From positions 1 through 22,106 of the forward strand of contig CAZMCC010000067.1 of NCBI GenBank assembly GCA_964564695.1: a DNA stretch of 22,106 bases, given 5' to 3'. The notes under the pieces are model-generated. The model had not been told where the DNA came from. It saw only the letters and a list, made by a program, of their open reading frames with translations, and searched no databases. This document shows positions 14,026 to 20,444 of the stretch, piece by piece. How positions within the stretch are numbered: position 1 is the first letter of the stretch; each line of letters opens with the position of its first letter. The position numbers were made by a program, and so were the translations under genes. Source of the stretch: CAZMCC01 sp964564695. Lineage in GTDB: Bacteria > Planctomycetota > Phycisphaerae > Phycisphaerales > UBA1924.

Positions 14026-14078
14026 AAGTACGGAAATCTGCGCGCAAAAGCGCACTTAGGGATTGGTCAGGTGTGAAC

Positions 14079-15143
14079 ATGGGCGAACGAGGCAGGCAGC
14101 CTGAGAAACATGATTCCGCCGGGGCCGGGCACCCCGGGGACGCCGACCCGGCCAGGGTGACACCAACCACCCCCCCCACCACACCCACCGCCACCCCCAC
14201 CCCCCCACCTCACCCCACCAGCCCGCCCGCCGCGGGTCGGTTTGCCGGCCAGTCGGTCGGGGTGATCGTGCACCGGAGGCGCAGCGAGCTAGGGCTGACG
14301 CTGCAGCGGCTCTCCGAGCTCGCGGGGTGCACCAAGAGCTACCTGTCGTCGATCGAGAACGAGCGGCGCGAGCACCCACCCAGCGAGGAACTGCTGGCAA
14401 AGGTCGAGGGGGCGCTGGGGCTGGCACCGGGAGTGCTCGTGAACGCGGCCCGCTGGCAAAGCACGCCCGAATCGATCCGCGACGAGATGACGAGCCTGAA
14501 ACGCAAAGGAGCGGCGGCCGAGCGGCTGGCGGCGTTGCTGCGCGGAGACGCGGCCAGGCCGGGGAAGCTCGACGAACTGCACCGCAGCGGGTGGTTGGGG
14601 CGGCTGATCAATGAGATTTCGCCGCCCCCATCACCGCCCCCCCCACCTTTCACGCCCCTCCCATCGGGATCGGAGTCCGGGCCCGGGACAGGGCGGACTC
14701 GCCGCGCGGCACCGCCCGGGTTGCTGCCGATGCAGGTGCCGCTGATCAACCTTGTGCAGGCGGGCGTCGCGCGAGAGTTCACCGACCTGGGGTACCCCGC
14801 GGGCGTGGCGGACGATTACGTGCTGGCGCCGGACATCGGTGACCCGGACGCATTCGCGGCCCGGGTGACGGGGGACTCGATGCTGCCGGAGTACAAGGAG
14901 GGGGACATCGTGGTGTTCAGCCCGGCCCGGGAAATCAAGAGCGGGATGGACTGCTATGCCCGGCTGCTGCCGGACCACGAGACGACGTTCAAACGTGTGT
15001 ACTTTGAGAGGGCAACAAACGGATCTGAGGTAATTAGGCTCCAGCCGCTGAACAGCGCGTATCCGCCTCGAGTGGTGGATCGCGAGGCGGTGGACGGATT
15101 GTGCGCGGCGGTGACGGTAACTCGGGCGATTGCGGGGGCGTGA
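14079..15143 (+). CDS. CI/LexA-like repressor: XRE HTH plus S24 autoprotease
   Basis: The product is 354 residues; the ATG at 14079 has AGGTG five bases upstream, whereas GTG 14073 overlaps that site. After a Thr/Pro-rich, probably disordered leader (to about residue 55), an XRE helix-turn-helix spans 61-116 (RRRSELGLTLQRLSELAGCT, then SYLSSIENERRE). A Pro-rich linker follows, then the S24 domain: QAG cleavage-type site (Ala228-Gly229), nucleophile Ser267 in VTGDSMLPEYKEGD and Lys305 in TTFKRVYF. The Ser/Lys dyad and the Ala-Gly bond suggest self-cleavage on DNA damage as in LexA and lambda CI, though HTH-S24 proteins exist that do not cleave. It diverges from the terminase cluster across the operator array, so it is the likely repressor of that cluster and of itself. 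Confidence 0.85.
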   Translation: MGERGRQPEKHDSAGAGHPGDADPARVTPTTPPTTPTATPTPPPHPTSPPAAGRFAGQSVGVIVHRRRSELGLTLQRLSELAGCTKSYLSSIENERREHPPSEELLAKVEGALGLAPGVLVNAARWQSTPESIRDEMTSLKRKGAAAERLAALLRGDAARPGKLDELHRSGWLGRLINEISPPPSPPPPPFTPLPSGSESGPGTGRTRRAAPPGLLPMQVPLINLVQAGVAREFTDLGYPAGVADDYVLAPDIGDPDAFAARVTGDSMLPEYKEGDIVVFSPAREIKSGMDCYARLLPDHETTFKRVYFERATNGSEVIRLQPLNSAYPPRVVDREAVDGLCAAVTVTRAIAGA

Positions 15144-15249
15144 GGCGGAGAAGCTGCGCGAGACTTGGGGAGGGTTCCAAAAGCTTGCGCGGGAAAATCA
15201 TGACGGGGTCATCCGTGTAATGAATTTCCGCAAACAGATTCAATCGTGC

Positions 15250-15357
15250 CGAATAGACACGCTACCGTGAGATGCGGTCGACTAAGGCAGTCGGCCATAG
15301 CGTGCTTGAACGAACCGGCCGCAGGCCCATGAGAGGCGCTGCGGCCGTTTCGTTTTT
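15250..15357 (+). ncRNA. Candidate structured small RNA
   Basis: A 7-bp stem CACGCTA (15258-15264) / TAGCGTG (15298-15304) closes over an inner 8-pair hairpin (15276-15283 with 15289-15296, loop AAGGC, one G-U pair). An 11-base bulge lies on the 5' side. A strong terminator hairpin follows directly. Upstream, TGTAATGA near 15216 and the palindrome ATGACGGGGTCAT might be promoter elements, but the 5' end is uncertain. It could instead be the 3' untranslated region of the repressor gene. It does not fit tRNA, 6S or the riboswitch consensus patterns I checked by eye. Confidence 0.35.
15309..15357 (+). terminator. Rho-independent terminator after the repressor gene
   Basis: CGGCCGCAG (15316-15324) pairs perfectly with CTGCGGCCG (15339-15347). 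The stem extends outward as AACGAA with TTCGTT after a single mismatch, and a T-run follows (15353-15357). It lies 170 bp after the repressor stop. Confidence 0.82.
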
Positions 15358-15390
15358 GCGCCAGGCGTGGCGCGCCTGAGCCTCCATGGC

Positions 15391-16500
15391 TCAGAGTCGG
15401 AGATTGGCCCACGGGCCGGCGGCGGCGCCGAGCGAGGCGCCGGCGGTCGCGTCGATGATCTCGCCCAGGGCGTTGCCGGCGTGGATGTCGTAGGCGGCGG
15501 TGCTCGAGTTGGTGACGGAGTTGCGGGCGATGACGCTCGCGGTGCCGGTCGACTTGATGCCGATGGCGCAGTTGGTCATGTGGTTGTCGATGGCCCGGCA
15601 GCGCATCGCGCCGGCGAAGAACGTGGTGATGCCCACGCCGATGGCGGAGTTGAGGATCTGGTTACCGACGGCGGTGGAGCCGCCGGCGACGCGGACGCCG
15701 CACTTGGCGCCCCCGGAAACGGCGCACCCGCGGACGGTGGCGCCGTTGTCGGCGTTGATGGCGGCGTCGTCGTAGGACGAGACGCTGGTGGCGTTGAAGA
15801 CCGAGCAGTTCTCGACGAGGCAGTTGCCGAAGGCGTTGATGCCGACGCCGACGTCGCGGACGACGCAGTTGCGGACGATGGTGTTGAGGGAGGCGCCGAT
15901 GCCGACGCCGAGTCCGGTGCCCATGCCGACGACGACGCAGTCCTCGACGAGGGAGTTCTGGCTGGCGGCGATGCCGATCTCGCCGGAGCTCTCGATGATG
16001 ATGCGCCGGAAGATGGAGTTCCTGGCGTTGGCTTCGAGGTTGCCCGAGTAGGGCCCGCGGATGACGAGGTCCTCGAAGACGCAGTTCTCGACGCCGTTGA
16101 GGGTGACGTAGGCGCCCCAGGCGTGGATGAAGCCGTTGCGGAGGGTGAAGTTGGACGCGGGAAGATCGAGGGTGAGGGGGAAGCCGGTCTGGCCCTGGCC
16201 GATGATGCCGAAGCCCATCATGTCGATGTTGACGTTGTCGGCGTCGATGGCGATGGCGGGCTTGTTGGCGAGGGCGGCGATGTTGGCGCGGAGGTAGTAG
16301 CTGCCGGGCTGGGTGATGCGGAAGTAGGCGTTGGCGTCGCCGGGCGTGGTCGTTGAGGAGATGGGAGTTCGGGGCTCGGGGCCGGGGGTGGACGAAATCG
16401 GCCCGGCGGGCGGGTTGAGGGGGCCGGCGCTGGCGCGGTGCGCGATTGCCGCGGCGCCGGCGAGCCCGGCGGCGATGACGAGGCGACGATCTGTCGACAT
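15391..16500 (-). CDS. Tat-exported right-handed beta-helix protein
   Basis: The product is 369 residues; the ATG at 16500 has GGGAGG nine bases upstream. The N-terminus MSTDRRLVIAAGLAGAAAIA ending HRASA has an RR pair before a hydrophobic stretch, a Tat-type signal. A spacer (PISSTTTPGDANAYFRIT, then PGSYYLRANI) of a kind frequent in planctomycete secreted proteins leads into about ten beta-helix coils. These have repeated N-x-[VI]-[VIE]-x-[ND]-[CN]-x-[VI] patterns such as NSLVEDCVVVG, NTIVRNCVVRD and NCLVENCSVFN. The fold matches parallel beta-helix/NosD-like proteins, many of which bind or cleave polysaccharide; no catalytic Asp/Lys set is evident, so the activity is unknown. There is no C-terminal anchor, so it is probably released. 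A 7-bp hairpin (15376-15382 with 15388-15394) overlaps the stop codon. Confidence 0.82.
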   Translation of the reverse strand: MSTDRRLVIAAGLAGAAAIAHRASAGPLNPPAGPISSTPGPEPRTPISSTTTPGDANAYFRITQPGSYYLRANIAALANKPAIAIDADNVNIDMMGFGIIGQGQTGFPLTLDLPASNFTLRNGFIHAWGAYVTLNGVENCVFEDLVIRGPYSGNLEANARNSIFRRIIIESSGEIGIAASQNSLVEDCVVVGMGTGLGVGIGASLNTIVRNCVVRDVGVGINAFGNCLVENCSVFNATSVSSYDDAAINADNGATVRGCAVSGGAKCGVRVAGGSTAVGNQILNSAIGVGITTFFAGAMRCRAIDNHMTNCAIGIKSTGTASVIARNSVTNSSTAAYDIHAGNALGEIIDATAGASLGAAAGPWANLRL

Positions 16501-16697
16501 GCGGCGATTCCTCCCGCGCCGGTGGTGGTGAAGGCGGCGCGTACGTGGTGTGAATGTCGCGGGGGGCGCGGTGCCTTGCGGGTGGGAGAAGATTCGGGTG
16601 GAGTTGGGTTTGCGGACGTTGGTGATTCGGCGGGCCCCGGCGGTGGGATGATCGCATCGTGCGGTTCTTCACACCTTCGGCGTGAAGCCCCGCACTC

Positions 16698-17567
16698 TCA
16701 CCCGCGCCCTTCCCCCGGCTCGATGTGAATCAGCACGTCCGCCACGCTCGGCAATTTCTCGCGCACGTACGCCCGCACCTTCCCGGCCAGCGCGTGCGCG
16801 TCGCGGACGCTCATCGCTGGGTCTACATGCAGGTGCATGTCGACGTAGTACCGCTGGCCCGACTTGCGGGCCCGGAGCTTCTCGACGCCCACGCCCCCCA
16901 CTTCGCACGCGGCGGTCCGCACGCTCGCGAGCAGCGATTCGGGGGCCGCGGCGTCGGTGAGTTCGAGGAACGGGCGGCGGAAGAGCATCACCGCATTGGC
17001 GATGACGATCCCCGAGGCGATCACGGCCGCGATGTCGTCGGCGATGGCGAACGCCGGGCCGCCCAGGAGCGCGATGCCGATGCCGATAGCCGCCGCGAGC
17101 GACGTGATCGCGTCGGCGCGGTTGTGCCAGGCGTCGGCGTGAACGAGCGTGGACTCGGAGCGGTCCGCGGTGCGAGCCATCAGGCGAAAGAGGCCTTCCT
17201 TGACGATCACGACGCCGATGAGGACCCAGATCGTCCACGTCGCGGGGGCCGAACGGGCGGCGCCGGTGACGATCGCGTGGACGGCGAAGGAGCCGACGCC
17301 GAACCCCAGGGCCATGAGCAGGCACGCGACCGCGAGGGCGGCGAGGGCCTCGGCCTTGCCGTGGCCGTAGGGGTGGTTGCTGTCGGGTGGACGGCTCGCG
17401 TAGCGGAGCGAACCGAGGACGAGGACAGAGGAGAGTGCGTCGGTGAGCGATTCGAGGCCGTCGGCGATGAGGGCGTAGGTGTTGCCGAGGATGCCGGCGG
17501 AGAGCTTTGTGACCGCGAGGAGCAGGTTGAGCAGGAGGCCGACGAAGGTGGTTCGGAGTGGGGACAT
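16698..17567 (-). CDS. Cation diffusion facilitator (CDF) metal exporter
   Basis: The product is 289 residues of an inner-membrane protein of the CDF (FieF/ZitB) family, which exports Zn, Fe, Mn or similar divalent ions in exchange for protons. About six hydrophobic helices are seen in residues 5-195, with a cytosolic C-terminal ferredoxin-like domain (205-289) holding YYVDMHLHVDP and IHIEP metal ligands. Transport site residues are Glu39 and Asp43 (DGLESLTDA, helix 2) and His148 and Asp152 (WHNRADAITS, helix 5). The usual first ligand is Asp or His, so Glu39 is unusual. The helix 2-3 loop has the classic DSNHPYGHGKAEA motif. No Shine-Dalgarno site precedes the ATG at 17567. It stands alone between a beta-helix gene and a repeat pair. 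Confidence 0.9.
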   Translation of the reverse strand: MSPLRTTFVGLLLNLLLAVTKLSAGILGNTYALIADGLESLTDALSSVLVLGSLRYASRPPDSNHPYGHGKAEALAALAVACLLMALGFGVGSFAVHAIVTGAARSAPATWTIWVLIGVVIVKEGLFRLMARTADRSESTLVHADAWHNRADAITSLAAAIGIGIALLGGPAFAIADDIAAVIASGIVIANAVMLFRRPFLELTDAAAPESLLASVRTAACEVGGVGVEKLRARKSGQRYYVDMHLHVDPAMSVRDAHALAGKVRAYVREKLPSVADVLIHIEPGEGRG

Positions 17568-17580
17568 GGGGCGGAGGAGG

Positions 17581-17670
17581 GTAGTGATCCGAGCCTCCCG
17601 TGCGAGCGGGAGGTGTTGGGCGTCCAGACCCGCATGACCTCCCGCTCGCGCGGGAGGCTCGGATCACCAC
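17581..17670. repeat. Inverted pair of GATCCGAGCCTCCCG hairpin repeats
   Basis: Two 34-base units, 17581-17614 and 17637-17670, are inverse complements differing at two bases. Each contains its own hairpin (CCTCCCG with CGGGAGG). They are 22 bp apart. The right unit contains the TGA stop (17664) of the phosphoesterase gene; the left ends 14 bp before the start of the CDF gene. A single third copy lies at 3030-3058. Confidence 0.75.
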
Positions 17671-18581
17671 GCAATCACCTGCGCCACCCGCATCGGATCC
17701 GGCGTCGCGGGCAGCGGCCCGCGCCGCAGCGCGTACAACGGCAACTGGCGCGGGCAGTTCACCCGCGCGCCCTCGAACACCGCCTCCCCCAACCCGCGCG
17801 AGATGCACAGCAGCGTGTCACGCAGCCGCAGGGTCCCGCTGGCGAGGTGCGACGGTGTATCGGAACTCGTGTGCGGCGCCGAGCGCGGGCTGAAGCGCAC
17901 CTGGCCCGCGTGCGTGTGACCGGCGAGCACAAGCGGCAGGCCCAGGTCGGCCGCGGGAAAAATCACGCCGGGCATGTGGGCGAGGGTGAGGAGGAAGGGC
18001 ACTGGGGACTGGGCACCGGGCACTGGTGAGGAAGGAGACAGCGCCGCGGCCAGCGGGTCCTCCGGCCAGGACAGTCCGAGGACTCGCAGGCTCCCCCGCC
18101 CGGGGATGTCCACATCGGCGGCCACGTTGTCCAGCCAGCGTATGCCCGGCAGCTCGCGGGCGGCCTTCTGGAAGTCGAGCGTGTCGTGGTTACCGAAAAT
18201 GCCGAGCACGCTCCCCGCCGAACCCGGACGGGCCGCCCGCAGCACCTGGCGGAGCATCTCCAACGCCGCGGGCTCGTGGCCGGGCTGGTCCATGTAGTCG
18301 CCGGTGAGGACCACAAGGTCGGCCGGGACCACGGCGAGGGCCTTGAGCAGCTCGAGAAACGACCGGCGCCCCGGGGCCTGGACCCGGATGTGCAGGTCGG
18401 CGATGTGGAGGATGGTCAGGCCTTCGAGGTGCGGGGGGAGCGTCGGAAGCGGGATGTCGAAGGCCTCAACCGGACGAGGCGGGCGGAGGCGGTGGGCTGA
18501 GGGGAAATCCGGGGTCCGGCACAGGGGGTGGTCGGCGGGAGGGGGCCCGGCGAACGGGGAATTGGTGGGAGCCGGGGGCAT
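17664..18581 (-). CDS. Calcineurin-like metallophosphoesterase (YkuE-like)
   Basis: The product is 305 residues from ATG 18581; longer in-frame versions reach 18803 but overlap the divergent gene's start and are low complexity. All metal-binding motifs of the family are present in order: DLH (Asp62, His64), GDYMD (Asp95), GNHD (Asn131, His132), AHMP (His202) and GHTHAGQ (His222, His224). The GHTHxGQ ending and the PADLVVLTGDY pattern place it near YkuE/LpxG-type dinuclear phosphodiesterases, which act on phospholipid or nucleotide phosphoesters; the substrate cannot be told. There is no clear signal peptide; the first 45 residues are Pro-rich. It diverges from the membrane-anchored HTH gene. 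The ribosome site is weak. The stop codon lies inside an intergenic repeat. Confidence 0.85.
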   Translation of the reverse strand: MPPAPTNSPFAGPPPADHPLCRTPDFPSAHRLRPPRPVEAFDIPLPTLPPHLEGLTILHIADLHIRVQAPGRRSFLELLKALAVVPADLVVLTGDYMDQPGHEPAALEMLRQVLRAARPGSAGSVLGIFGNHDTLDFQKAARELPGIRWLDNVAADVDIPGRGSLRVLGLSWPEDPLAAALSPSSPVPGAQSPVPFLLTLAHMPGVIFPAADLGLPLVLAGHTHAGQVRFSPRSAPHTSSDTPSHLASGTLRLRDTLLCISRGLGEAVFEGARVNCPRQLPLYALRRGPLPATPDPMRVAQVIAW

Positions 18582-18795
18582 GTCCGCAGCGTACAACAAG
18601 GCGCGCTTGCGATCCCGGCTGGGGTTGGGTAGGCTGGCGGCCCCCCAAGCGGGTAAAGTGGGGTCTGGGGAAGGGTTAGGGAGGGGTGGCCGCGGCCCGG
18701 ATGCCGCGGAACCGACCGGTTGGGATGGACGTTTGGTTGACCGAAGTTTGGCTCGCCACATCAAGACCGGGCAGCCGTCAGGAGCACGCAGAACC

Positions 18796-19608
18796 ATGGC
18801 CAAGATGTTCTACACGATGGAAGAGGCGGCGCAGCGCCTGAGCACCAGCGAGCAGGGCATCAAGGAGCTCGTGTCGAGCGGCGACCTGACCGAGTATCGC
18901 GACTCGGGCAAGAACCTCGTGTTCAAGGTCGACCAGGTCGACCGGCTGCTCAATAAGGACGAGATCCGCCTCGCCGACGACTCGGCGATCGGCCTCGCGC
19001 CCGATGACTCGGGCCCGGCGGCCGGCGGCGGCGGTGCGGGACGCATCCCCGCCGAGGAAGGCACCAAGGAGCGCTCCGGCATCAGCATCTTCGACGAAGC
19101 CGACGAGCAGGCCGACCCGCTCGCGGCGACACAGATCACGGCCGCTCAGGGCGCCGACGCGACGGTTGAGGCGATGGGCTCGGGCTCGGGCCTCATGGAG
19201 ATGACCCGCGAAGGCGACGACACGTCGCTGGGCGCGGACCTGCTCGCGGGCGTGTACGAGGGCGAACAGTCCGGCGGCGAGACCGCGGGCACCAGCGGGC
19301 TCTTCGAGCCGGCCGGCGCCGCGAGCGACGTCTCCGCGGGCGCGATGCTGGCGGGCGGGCCGGTGCTGATCGCGGTCGAGCCGTTCGACCCCACGTGGTC
19401 GGGCATCGGCGGCGGGCTGGCGCTGGGCATGGTGATCGTGATGGGCATTGCCCTCGTGGTCGCGAGTACGGCGATCCTCAACGCGGGCGCGGGTGCGCTC
19501 GCGGGTCAGCTGCTGGGCTTCGGCGGGCTGCTCGGGCTCGTCGGTGCGCTGGTGGGCGTGATCGCGGTCATCGCGGTGATCGGGTTCCTGCTCGGTCGGC
19601 GCGGGTAA
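18796..19608 (+). CDS. Membrane-anchored helix-turn-helix protein
   Basis: The product is 270 residues; the ATG at 18796 has AGGAG 11 bases upstream. Residues 4-54 (MFYTMEEAAQRLSTSEQGIK, then LVSSGDLTEYRDSGKNLVFK) match the excisionase/MerR-type HTH used by many small DNA-binding proteins. Residues 60-195 are acidic, Gly/Ala/Ser-rich and probably disordered. Two hydrophobic helices follow, at about 203-226 (IGGGLALGMVIVMGIALVVA) and 246-267 (LLGLVGALVGVIAVIAVIGF), and the protein ends in GRRG. This layout places the DNA-binding end in the cytosol, tethered to the membrane, which is uncommon. Possible roles are a membrane-bound regulator or a chromosome tether; the HTH-like fold may instead bind protein. 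A TTGACC at 18737 could be a -35, but no good -10 is seen. Confidence 0.78.
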   Translation: MAKMFYTMEEAAQRLSTSEQGIKELVSSGDLTEYRDSGKNLVFKVDQVDRLLNKDEIRLADDSAIGLAPDDSGPAAGGGGAGRIPAEEGTKERSGISIFDEADEQADPLAATQITAAQGADATVEAMGSGSGLMEMTREGDDTSLGADLLAGVYEGEQSGGETAGTSGLFEPAGAASDVSAGAMLAGGPVLIAVEPFDPTWSGIGGGLALGMVIVMGIALVVASTAILNAGAGALAGQLLGFGGLLGLVGALVGVIAVIAVIGFLLGRRG

Positions 19609-19731
19609 GCATGAACGAGCCCTGGGCGCACGCTCAGGGTGAACCGTCCGTTCAACCAATCGAGTCCGTTTTTCAAGCGTGTACCGGCGCCCACACACCG
19701 GTCTCGTCAAGGCGATCCCATTTCCAAGTTC

Positions 19732-20412
19732 ATGGCTGCGTTCGACACCATCCGCGCCGTCTCGTTCGACTGCTACGGCACGCTCATCGACTGGCAGAGC
19801 GGGCTTGTGAGCGCCGCGGGGCCGGTGCTTCAGCGTCTCGGGCGGGAGATGGAGCCGGCGGCGCTCTTCGCGGCGTTCGCGGACGCCGAGCGCCGGGCCC
19901 AGCGTCCGATGTACCAGAGCTACCGCGACGTGCTGCGGGCCGTGGCCCGCGAGCTGTTCGGGAGCGATGCGACCGCCGCCGATCTCGACACGCTGTGGCG
20001 TTCCATCGGGGCGTGGCCGGCATTCCCGGACACGCCGCAATCGCTCGCGCGCCTCAAGACGCGGTACCGCCTCGCGGTGGTGAGCAACATCGACGATGAC
20101 CTGTTCGCCCTGACCGCGCCGAAGCTCGTGGTGGCGCTCGACGCGCTGGTGACGGCCCAGCAGGTCCGCTCATACAAGCCCGGCGAGGCCCACTTCCGCA
20201 CCCTGTGCACCCGCCTCGACCTCCCGCCCGAAAGCATCCTGCACGTCGCGGAGAGCCGGTTTCACGACGTCGAGCCGGCGTCGCGCCTCGGGTTCCCGAC
20301 GGTGTGGGTCGACCGCACCCGGGGCGGCGTGAGCGCGTCGGGCCCGGGCGCGACCGAGCCGACGATGCGCGTGGGGTCGTTGAGCGAGCTGGTGGAGAAG
20401 CTGGGGCTGTAG
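19732..20412 (+). CDS. HAD-family hydrolase, haloacid dehalogenase type II-like
   Basis: The product is 226 residues from ATG 19732. This start places the domain opening FDTIRAVSFDCYGTLIDW normally, but its ribosome site is poor; GTG 19639 in frame is possible. HAD motif I is SFDCYGTL with nucleophile Asp13 and Tyr15 at +2. Motif II is VVSNIDD (Ser118, Asn119), motif III Lys149 in SYKPGEAHF, and motif IV AESRFHDVEPAS (Asp179). Tyr rather than Asp at +2 is the mark of 2-haloacid dehalogenases and relatives instead of phosphatases, so phosphatase activity is less likely. The cap domain (20-105) is helical. It is cytosolic; the substrate is unknown. It follows the HTH gene by 123 bp and converges with the dockerin gene. 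Confidence 0.82.
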   Translation: MAAFDTIRAVSFDCYGTLIDWQSGLVSAAGPVLQRLGREMEPAALFAAFADAERRAQRPMYQSYRDVLRAVARELFGSDATAADLDTLWRSIGAWPAFPDTPQSLARLKTRYRLAVVSNIDDDLFALTAPKLVVALDALVTAQQVRSYKPGEAHFRTLCTRLDLPPESILHVAESRFHDVEPASRLGFPTVWVDRTRGGVSASGPGATEPTMRVGSLSELVEKLGL

Positions 20413-20444
20413 ATCTCCCTCCGCGCACAAGCGGAGGGAGATCT
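20411..20444. repeat. Perfect 14-bp inverted repeat shared by two stop codons
   Basis: AGATCTCCCTCCGC (20411-20424) and GCGGAGGGAGATCT (20431-20444) form a perfect stem with a GCACAA loop. The left end overlaps the TAG of the HAD gene, the right end the TGA of the dockerin gene. It probably acts as a two-way hairpin terminator or 3'-end stabiliser, although there is no T-run. It belongs to the CTCCCTCCGC repeat family. Confidence 0.8.

Larger units (their letters stand above)
13954..14031. promoter_or_regulatory. Lambda-like operator array between repressor and terminase cluster
   Basis: Related sites begin at 13954, 13984 and 14014, exactly 30 bp apart. Site 1 is GTTTACAATGTAGTAAAC, with perfect GTTTAC/GTAAAC half-sites. 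Site 2, read on the minus strand, is GTTCTCAATGTGGTAAAAC and matches site 1 at 14 of the first 17 bases. Site 3, GTTCTGTATGGTAAGTAC, matches only with gaps and is less sure. The region is AT-rich unlike its surroundings. It lies between two divergent DNA-binding-protein genes, which is where a CI-type repressor would bind. Confidence 0.62.

Noticed and set aside
9765..15143. Complete prophage
   Set aside because: No integrase, portal, capsid, tail, lysis or att-like direct repeat could be found in the window.
15276..15296. Hairpin considered as a tRNA anticodon arm
   Set aside because: The loop lacks U33, and no D or T arm flanks it.
15367..16356. 329-codon plus-strand open frame rich in Asp, Gly and Val
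   Set aside because: Mirror of the repetitive beta-helix gene on the other strand.
16725..18029. 434-codon plus-strand open frame
   Set aside because: Runs opposite both the CDF and the phosphoesterase genes, which have clear family motifs; composition is artefactual.
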